DNA of 64,000 nucleotides from Rhodeus uyekii (Eukaryota; Chordata; Actinopteri; Cypriniformes; Acheilognathidae). The stretch covers positions 843,001 to 907,000 of the forward strand of contig JAWRVZ010000043.1 in NCBI GenBank assembly GCA_037043235.1. The letters are read 5' to 3'. Below, one piece after another: positions 50,901-61,529 of this stretch. Position numbers and translations under genes: made by a program. The notes beneath the pieces are model-generated. The model was given only the letters and a program-made list of their open reading frames with translations, did not search any database and was not told the origin of the DNA. Every line of letters starts with the position of its first letter. The first letter of the stretch is position 1.

Positions 50901-53900
50901 TATACCCATAAATACAGAAAAGTTTCTCCAGCTACTTTGAAGCATATATGGTGTTGGAATGGCATAATGAGCGAGAAAGGTTGATATGGAGCATGCTAAA
51001 TCTTGAACTTCCGGAGAATTGCAGGTTTAGTAATATATATATATATATATTTTTTTTTTTAAACAACGCTGAACAAAGGAGAGTCAAAAAGTGAACGTGA
51101 CAGGGCTTAAAATAAATTGAGAACCAAAAGTGTCTGATGGTGAGAAATGAGGGGTTTGACGTCTCAACAGGTGAGAAAGGTATTTTATTGAACTGATAAA
51201 TTGCCATATGTAGTGCCATATGAGTTCATTGTAGAGTATTATCTATTGTCAAGGGTCATTTCATTATGGGTTGGAAGCACTGAGGTGGAATTTATTTTCA
51301 AGGAAGTACAGTGTCCATCCATGGGTATAGCTACAATAACGTCTTCAGTTAGTCAGCTTTAGATCCTTTCCATCTAAACTGGTTATATCTCTTAAGCCTA
51401 GAAGTGAATACTTTATGATCGGTAGGATCTCTCTCTTTTTTAGTTAAGAGAAATAACTGCGCATGAATCTGGTTCTGCAGAACTTCTGAAAAACGCATGC
51501 AGTCTTGATTTTTAACCGCTAGATGGCCAAAGGTTACCTAGTAACACACTAAAATTATACATCGAAAAATTAACTATTTAACTCTCACACACACACCTCA
51601 TTCATGACAGACTAGCATTGTGTCAATGAGAAAGCACCACTCTAAAACTTTGTAAATCGCACTTAAAATAGTCGACAGATCAAAGTAGAATATATTACAA
51701 TCTGGCTTTACTAAAGAAGAATTTTGAGAAGTCCGCAATCAATGTGAAAAGACATTAAAAGTATCTTTAGAATATCAGCATGTCCTTGAATGATCCCACT
51801 GACAAACAGTATAAATGAACATGACGTTTTCCAGGCAGGTCTCCAAACTGATTAAGAAGCACAGAAGACACTGCGGAGATGAAAAGCAAAACCTTGAAGA
51901 GACCTCCAAAACAATCTCCAGCTCACAGTCTCCCATTCCATGTCACTGGACTCACCTGTTCCTGTTGAACTGAATGGCAAAGTCAGTCATGACGCTCATG
52001 GCTTTGTTGGTGAGAGACAGATCCATCTGAATGATCCCGCCACGTCGGGCAAATGTCCCAGAAATCTCCAGCCCTTTAGCCTTCATTGCTGGTAACCACA
52101 GCTGAACCCACAGATAAACAGGTTAACAGTGTGGGGGAAAGAGAGAGTTCACATAAACAGATTGTGTTTTTTTTGTTTGTTTCTCATTACAGTAGAACCC
52201 CGACTTACGAAACGCTCTACGTACGAAAAGTTCAACGTATGATAAAAGATTTCGGGGTTTTTTTCGTCCGAGTAACGACAAAATGATCGAGATGCGAAAA
52301 ACGAAATCTTGGCCGAGGCGACGATTTCCGAGTTTTGTTTTGAAATTCGCGCGCCACTGACCCGGAAACTCGCACCAATCGTCCCGCTCTACCATTGGCT
52401 GTCTCCCGGCCAGTGTTGCCAGATTGGACTGAAGATTTCCAGCCCAACTGCAGCTTAAAACCCACCGGGAACTCGCTCAATCTGGCAACACTGCTCCCGG
52501 CTCTGACGCTAGCTTTCGCTGCAGCATCCTACTCTCCTATTGGTCAGCATCGCTCTCACCATCCTCTGCGTAGCGGCGTTCCTCTCCCATTTCATTTCAC
52601 GATGAAAGTGAAAGAGAAGAAGAGGATGCTCTCCATGGAGATGAAAAGGGAGATAATTGAGAAGTATGAAGCTGGGATGTGCTTGTCATACCATACTGAA
52701 CAAGCATAGCTTTATTATAAAATTAAATGTTGTGTTTTCGTAGGGCTTGGAACGGATTAGGCAATTTACATATAAAAGCCTGACCGACTTACGAAAAGAT
52801 CGACTTACGAAGCCAACCTCGGAATTGATTCATTTCGTAAGTCGGGGTTCTACTGTATTTGTGTACACATGCATCAGACGGACATTGTTGGCCATTGCAT
52901 TGCACCTTGCTGGGTTTTTGAGTCTCCATGAGAGTTGCCTTTAAAACAATTTCAAGATAAAAAAATTGTGCCCAGCATTCTGTTGTAATATGTCAAGCTT
53001 TTATTGAGCGCCACAGCACATTTTGTGTGCACACCCCCAAAAATCCAGGAAATGCTGCTGCATTACAAATTGACTTAAAGCGAGGAAACTTCTCATAAAA
53101 ACAGCTGAAGTCAAAGTTATTGATTGAGAATATTGATTGATTCTATACTTACAGTTTTAGGAGCAACATAGAATCCTGTTGGCATGCCAACACCCCCGCC
53201 AAGGTCAAAAAGGTCACCCAATCCACCTCCAACAGTAGGAGCACCGCCGAGAGCAGCAGGCATGGCCGCTGGCGCCGCCCCCAGACCAGCACCCATCTGA
53301 GCAGACGGGAACAAGCATTACAACCTATTCAACGTTTTTATCGTCAGGAAAGGACAAGCAGAAAAATGAACCAAGATAAAAAACATGAAGAGTTATTTAA
53401 CAGCTCTTTGATTAATGAAAGCAAACCCGTCAGTTGATGCTAATACTCTTCGGATGAAGCACATTCATCAAAGTCTGGGTGAACTTTGCTAAAACTCGTT
53501 AACTTACCGAAGGACTTCCGCCGAGGTCTCCTCCCAGCTGGGAACAAAAGAGACAACAGAAAGGATCAGTGAGCAGGAAAGATGATAATTATGAAGAGGT
53601 TGATGAACGGGTTGGTCAGTGAGCTGCTAAGGAAGTTGTGAGACATCTCAGAGATAGTTTCTGTACTATCTTTTTTAAATTCTAATGAGTGAGTTATTAA
53701 ACTACTTCCAATCAGGGGTGGGCGAAATTATTATATTGAGGCGGCGATGTGAAGTGTCGATCAACGAAGACTTTGTTACATTGTTCATATTGCAGTATGG
53801 CAGTGATATCTTCCTCGTCCCTTTTCTGTTTTCACTTTTTCCCTATTCTTCTTCCTCCTACTTAACATGTGTTTTCAGTACATTCCAGTTGTTTCTCTAC

Positions 53901-56839
53901 AACGCACTGCCATCACACACAGAAGGCAGAGCAATATTGATCATTTGCCTCATATTTGTTCCCCTTCTAATGCGCCTCTCTCCATTTCTGTGGGTCTCTG
54001 GAATTGACTTTATTCCAGCCTTTGCAACCAATTCTACTCTCAATCACTTGGGCCTGACTGAGACCTGGACTCATCCAGAGAACTCAGCAACCCCCACTGC
54101 TCTCTCTAACAACTTCTCTTTCTCTCACACCCCTCATCAGTCTGGGAGAGGTCTTCTCATTTCTAACAATCAGAAATGACAACCTATCTCAACCCTTGAA
54201 CGAGTTGTTTTCAACCAGGCATCATCTTTCCTATCACAAAATATCCAGTTGGACGTCAACCAGTCTGGTTTCAAGAAGAGCCACTGAACCGAGACTGCAT
54301 TACTGTCAATCACTGAAGCTCTACGGATTGCAAAAGCTGATTCCAAATCATCAGTTCTCATTCTCCTGGAATCATCAGAGTCTTCTGTCCACCCTCTCAA
54401 CACTGGGCATCACAGCAACTCCACTTCGCTGGTTTGAATCCCATCTCATAGATAGGTCTTTTAAGGTTGCTTGGTGTGGGGATGTATCCAAAGCATGTTG
54501 ACTGATCACTGAGGTTGTTCAGGGTTCAGTGAGTTCTTGGACTCCTTCTCTTCTCCATATACACTACATCAGCGGTCCCAAACCCCCGGTTCGAATCAAA
54601 TCGAATTCGCGGACCAGTCCTTTGTGACGCATGCGCGGCGAGGAGGTGTGTTTAAACAATCTTGAGCGCGGTCCGCGGCAAAATTATCACACGTTTACCA
54701 GTCCGCGGCACAAAAAAGGTTGGGGACCACTGCACTACATCACTGAGTCATCATACTGGCACACGGTTTTTCCTATCATTGCTATGCCGATGACACACAG
54801 CTCTACCTTTCATTTCAACCAGATGATCTCACAGTAGCTGCACAAATCTCGGCATGGGTACAAACATCTTGTCTTCCAAGCCAATCCTTCTCTACTGCAC
54901 AACTTCACCATCCAGATTGGTTCATCAACAATTACCTCAAGATCGGCCAGAAATCTCAGGAGTATTCTTTGAGGACCAACTGACATACTAATATCACATC
55001 GCAAAGACAGCTTAGTACTATACAACATCAGGCCTTTCCTAACACCACTTCTAGTCCAGGCCATAGTCATTTCTAGGCTTGATTATTGCATTGTATAATG
55101 TTGTCATTGATTTGTTGTATTTGTTCTTTTGTTTATATTGTTAACTACATTGTAGTATACTTTTTGTGACATAAAATGACTCGTATTGTCAATCGTTCTT
55201 GGTCATAACGCCCACCCCTACTTTCAACATGCATAACATTTTGTACGAGACGTGCCTACTTGTGTGTGACTAAAACTAAATAAAACAAATACTGAAACTA
55301 AATAAAAGAAGGAAAGGTGCTCTTTGGGTTCCTTCATACTGATCTGAAACTAGTTTATGTTGGGCCACAGGGACTAGACTAAGATGAGTATAGAGGAACT
55401 CTATAGGATGAACTCAAAAGGTGAGAACACCCACACAGACCTCTCTCTCACTATAATCAGAAGATGGCTGGGGAGACTGCACCTCTGTCCTGTGGGAAAC
55501 ACCCGGCTGATAGAGGAATGAGAAATGGATGACATTTCCAATGGATTAAAGCAGAAGAAATGAGGGGAATGATGCTGGGGATTTATACAACTATAAACAT
55601 TCATGAATTTTGCAGTAATTAAAACCATTAAATAAGGCATCAAGTCCAAGACTCTTAACACAAACAATTCACAGCCATCTTGGGAGACATTTTACCAATG
55701 TTGACACTCTTTAAATGCAGAAAAAGGTTGTAAATAACAGCACATTGGTGGGGCTAAACTGAAGAAACTGAAGCAGCCCTCTGTTGGTGTGAAGAGTACA
55801 ATGTCTAACCCCAATTTAGACTAATGAAATGGCATATGAAATTGTCTGCTTCCTCTTTCACTTAGTTTAATTACCGTATCCGATTCATCGCCCATCTGCA
55901 AGTGTAGCGTAAGGATAAAAGAGAGGAACAAAAAAAAAGAGAGAAAGTCATAAAAGAGAAAGAGAAGACCGGAGGGGAAATACAGACAAGGAAAGTTAAC
56001 TCTAATTATGCAAGGCCATCTGTGAATTCTCTACATACACAAATCACACTGCTTAAGAGACTTTGCATGTGTGTTTATGGGTGAGGGGGCTGATCTGGGA
56101 TCAGAATCCACGTGGATGATCTCGACTTAGCAAAGTTGCTCTGGAACCAGTCAAAATAAACGTCCAACAATACGTGCGAGCTCAACTGACAAACACATTA
56201 GCATAAGGCTGCATGATTCTGTGTACACACACAGAATGTTAAAGGAACAGATGGGTTTATTCATTCTAGTAATTACTCTGTTTTTCCTCTTAATTAAATC
56301 TAATTTCACCATAAAGGGGTGATTATGTTTGGAGCAAAGCGAGAGGCAGTGTAAGATAAACATACCAGACTATCCAGACCTCCTCCCAGTAGGTCCATGG
56401 CTCCCATCTGCATTGATGGCTGCACTGAAGGGACAGTGGTGGTGGGAGGGGCCAGATCCAGGTTCAACAGGTCACCTAAGAGATCACCCTGTGATGGAAT
56501 GACAGCGGGTGGAGCTTCAGAGGATCCAGACTGGCCAACATCAGAGCTCTCAGCACTCTCACCACTAAGAAAGAGATGGAAATTATTAAATTTACTTTTA
56601 ATTTAAAAATAAAATGCATTACAGTGTCTTAAATGTAAGATAACATTATTAACTAGAATTAAAAAAATATAAAATATTTTATGCTATATATATATATATA
56701 ATGTTTTTTGTTTTTATTGTTCTCTTACATATATACAAAGCATATATAATATATATTAAAAAAAACATTAAAATAAAATGCATTCAAATGTCTTAATTTA
56801 AGATAACATTATTAACTAGAATAAAAACAAATTATATAT

Positions 56840-56873
<34 letters not shown>

Positions 56874-59800
56874 GTATGTATACATACACATTTTTTTAAA
56901 CAATAAAAAATTACTGTTAAATTATTATTAAAACCTTAAAATACAATTTATTAAAATGCAAGATAACATTAGAACAACTAGAATAAAGACAAAAATTATA
57001 TGTACGTACATATAAAAAAATATTATTGTTATTATTAAATTAACAAATCATATACTTTTCTTATATTATTTTTGGTTTAGAAAAGTATATAAACAAATAA
57101 GAGACTCACGAGCCAGCACGAGGAGGAAGTCTCCTATGCTGAACGCCACGACTGCCCTCCACAAAAGCGCTGGGGGGTTTGTGGTAGACTGAGGCCAGAG
57201 TACCAATGTGGCAGATGAGCTCTTCCAGCAGGGTGGGCTCAATCAGGTCCGTCTCCTCTGAGATCAGAGGCTTCTCGGCCAGCACCACTTCTTTAGCTGC
57301 CACAGGGTCTGTGGATAACAGACGCCAGTAGATGTAGCCACGGTCACGCAGATCAGGGTTATCAGAATCCTGCAAAGTTAAAACAAGCAAAGCAGAGGGA
57401 AAGTGAAACCGACCAATTTAAAACGGAGGGGAATCACATGCCATTTACAGTGTGAGAATATATATAAAGAAAGAGAAGATGAAGCAGTACAGGTGAATAA
57501 AACCTTATCTGAAGGACAAACTCTTATCTAAATAATTCAGAACTCCAGAGCAACAATTCATCTGTTTGATAAGATCAAGTGGAGCAACAGCAGAGCAAAA
57601 CAGCGGTGAGAGAATTAGATCTGGAGGCCATAAAATGGCACCTGGGATAATAAAAGACATTTTGTATTCTGACAGAACCCTTGCGGCAAGTACAGCCTGT
57701 GGCACTGAACTTCAAAGTTAATGACAAGATGCAATCTCAGATCCAAGTCACAAATCACATGCATGCTCCCTAGCTCTTAAACACGAACATTAAACTATTC
57801 CAAGTAATCAATATTTTCCGTTTTCAAACGTAAAAGTAACCCATATGAATAGCGTTTTAATCAAAATCTACTGGAGATCACAAGCAAAGGCTCAATTCCA
57901 ATGCAAAGGCTCTTGATTTGATTCTGATATATACTCCTTTGGCTGTACATGAGGTACAGTAAATCTACTCATTCATATCTAGAATTTGTTGTTGAAATAT
58001 TATTTGACGGCTGCCACTTAAACTAAGGCAACTACAATGATTTGTCATGCCACATTAAAAGTACTGAAAGTAACAAAGCAGAAACTGATTATAGTCGTGC
58101 TTGAATTTTGGTCACACATCAGTAGAAATGTTTCTGGTTCGCGCAGAAGCTCAAACATGCTAAAACACAAACTTAATTGGTACTTGCTCATCAAGCAAGC
58201 AAATTTGAGCTGCATTCATCTAAAAACGAATGAGTATGCAGCGCGCTCTAACGCTGAAAACATAGTAGGTGCCCTTATTCTGTGACATGAATAATTAATG
58301 GTTAATTAATAGGAAAAGCTTGTTCTGATGATGCAAAAAATGGTTAATTTCAATGATGAATTACAGTGATTGAGAAACGATCTAATTCACAACTGGAGCA
58401 GAAAAAAGAAAAGGCTTACAAGCATTAAAAATGTATGTTTTAATAAAAAATAAATCCGATCTAATAAATCTAACGCAGGGTTTCAAAAGTTCAAACCCTA
58501 ATTGTTTAGGACCAAAAGAGAGCTTTACCGTTTACGCTGCAATTTGACAACTATGCACATATGCATGCATATAATATATTAAGACGGAGCACATTATGTA
58601 GTCTAACAGAGGCACAGGAATAGGACACTAAACCCGAGTCCTCCTGGTTTTATAATCATCTTTTGTTTCCTGTGAATTGCCATTCATTTTTGAATGTTTA
58701 CCAATCAGAAGTCATGTTTTCTGGTTCGACGATTATCCTCTTACTGTCTGCCTGTGGTTACAAAAAGCAATTACAGCATTTTGTTCAAAAGAATAAATAC
58801 GTCAAGGTGGTGAGTAACAACTTTGAATATTTTGTTTTCTTTGGAGTGATTTTGTTTCCAACAGCCTTGCTTTTGAGATGTGCAGTTTGAGGATGGCAAC
58901 AACTCAAGAGTGCCCTTGAAGATTTAAATGTACTTTTGACATTTTTTTTGTACGTATTTGACCGTTTAAGCGCATTAAGCCACGAAAAAGAAGTCAATTT
59001 GATACTCTCGAGCTGTTTGGGATAAATGAGTGCCACTTCTATGGATCAGTGGTGCGTCTGTTATTGGTGTGAATGTGAACGTGAGAACAATTTAGTCAGA
59101 GAAATTGAGATGAGTGAGAGACAGGAGGCGTGCATGTGTCAATACGCTGTCAGAATGAATGCGGAACCCGTATCTGCGTATTGACGTGGCAGAAAAGGAT
59201 TATTGGAACCTTTTCAGATATTTCAGTATCGATACATATTAAAACACTGATCATTTTGAGAACACTAGTACAGTAATACCTCGGTTTATGAGAGCGAGCT
59301 CGTAACTCAATTCTCGCACACCAAAATTTTCCCCATAAGAATGCAAAAAAAAACCAAAAACACTCGATTCATTCCAAATGACCATAAATGCCCATTTAAA
59401 TATGTTTTACGCTATTAGTTACAGTTAAAATTATAACCATTAAGATCTCATATAAATACTAATTAAAAATTGAACTCTAAAAATACTTGACAATTTACTG
59501 TAACGCGCACTTCACCTTTGAGTAGCGTCGCTGCTGGTGTGAAGGAGACGAGAGGAGCGTTTTACTGCTTGGAGGGAGAATTTCGTATAATCTTTCTTAC
59601 TCATCTTGAGGTCATTGTCTATATGCTGTTCTGTACGTATATATTTCACTATGTGAACAATAGCGATCACAATTAATGTAAACAACACAAGGTAAAACCG
59701 CTGTAAATCATTTATAAAAGTATGCACTGTGGTGAATGATGCAACCAAACCGAGCGACGCTGAGAGAATGAACGAGTTAAGGGGTGATAGACTTTGTGAG

Positions 59801-61487
59801 AGGCTGTCGTTAGGATATTTCCAGTAAAAATGCTCACGAAGATGCTGAGCGTTAGGACTCTTCCACAAAAAAATTTGCGTGGGCGAGGGAAAATGTTTTC
59901 TTGCACTCAGACACAATGCTCGTATACAAAGTCACTTGTAAACCGAGGTATTACTGTACTTTGATGACCATCTGTGTGGGGATTTCACCTGTGTGGCGAG
60001 ACTGAGCACTTGTTGCACCAGCTCCTGGGTCTCAGTGGGTTTCTTCAAGAACAACTTCACAATAGCTGTCAGCAACTGCAGCTGCACCTGAAAAACAAGC
60101 GTGATTTTTTTTTTTAAAGCAGAGACAAATCCAGTAATACTACCTACCAAGAGACAAGTTCATTACAGTATTATGTTATGATAGAAAGATTTCAGCAATT
60201 CTAAATTTAAATTGATACCACATCAAAAAGTCTTTCTATTCCTCTGTAGGTTCATGAAGGAATCTTAATAACACATTCTTGCTTAATACGTCACCAAAAA
60301 CAGTTGTTGCGTGTAACAAGCAAGCACTTACTTCATAAAATGATTGGAAAGGTACTTCACCTGTGTGCTCTCATCATGGAAGCCTTCCAGGAAGCTCTCC
60401 AACAGCTCATCAGCATTATCAATCCTCTCTGCGTACTCTCCCACAATCCAGATCATGGCTGCCCGAGCCTCAGGCTCATCCAGAGAGTCGAGGTTCTCAC
60501 ACAGGGTGGCAATCACACTCTCGTACCTATAACAGCACAATAAAGAAGAAAGCTACAATAAATCTGCAAAAACAGCAAAACGACAGTGGGTTCAGTGATT
60601 ATTAATCAAATTTGAGAAAGGCAGGGCCGAACAGAGGCTGAGCCAGGACAATGACCCTATAACTTCTGAATAAATAACAAACCTTAGCCAAACAGAAATA
60701 GGATGCAGTTTTGTGAGGGAAAGATAGAAACAGTGTCATTGTCAAATGGGTCAGGGACTGGGGAAATTGATCAAAAAACATAAGAGACACGTACTTGTTG
60801 GGGTATTTGCGGAAGATGTCCTTGATTACCACTATGGCTTCCTGCACCACATAATTGACCTTGGTCTGAATGAGGTCAAGGAGTGTGCTGACACAACGCT
60901 CTGCTGATTGCTGTAACAAAGACAGGAGAGAGAGAGAGAGAGAGAGAAAGATAGATCAGCTGATCTGCATAAATGTAATAAATCAGTTAACAGTTGGCTT
61001 TTGTCTCACATCAGGCTGAGTCCTTTCATTAGGAGCGGTGAACTTCACAATTAAAATGAACATGATTGCCAGTGTTAATTAAGTTACTAATAATGTTACC
61101 CTAATCAGGGTTATGCCAGCTCACCTCTACTTTAATTGCACAGCGGCCAATGGCTCGAACAGCTTTACGCACAAAGTCTACGTCCACTTCAGTGGCATAT
61201 TCCTTCAGCTCAGCCAGCACCTACACATCCCAAACACACAGAACATTTAGCACAGACTCCCAGAAGCACAAATGTCAAATGTGACGGTATACACAGTGAG
61301 CTGCAAGTGAGTGATGTTGACATTTTGGATTGAAAAAAAAGTTTGGAAATAACAGTTTTAGGATTTCAAAAATGTAAAAATTATATTCATTTTTTATACT
61401 AATATATATATATATATATATTAGTATAAAAAATGAATATAATTTTTACATTTTTGAAATCCTAAAACTGTTATTTCCTAAAAACTA

Positions 61488-61529
<42 letters not shown>

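Larger units (their letters stand above)
53713..55220. mobile_element. hAT-like element carrying a LINE insertion
   Basis: Ends CAGGGGTGGGCG and CGCCCACCCCTA, inverted over 11 bp, flanked by CTTCCAAT (53705-53712) and CTTTCAAC (55221-55228), an 8-bp TSD with two mismatches. Most of the interior is a LINE fragment. Lies in the intron between the ap1b1 microexons. Confidence 0.65.

Noticed and set aside
53685..54179. Plus-strand open frame of 164 codons as a host gene
   Set aside because: Its C-terminal part is a LINE endonuclease scrap (LGLTETW...) and its start lies in a hAT end, so it is a chance fusion.
59512..59916. Minus-strand open frame of 134 codons
   Set aside because: Lies wholly within a TIR-bounded MITE whose second copy (30010-30720) has the frame broken.
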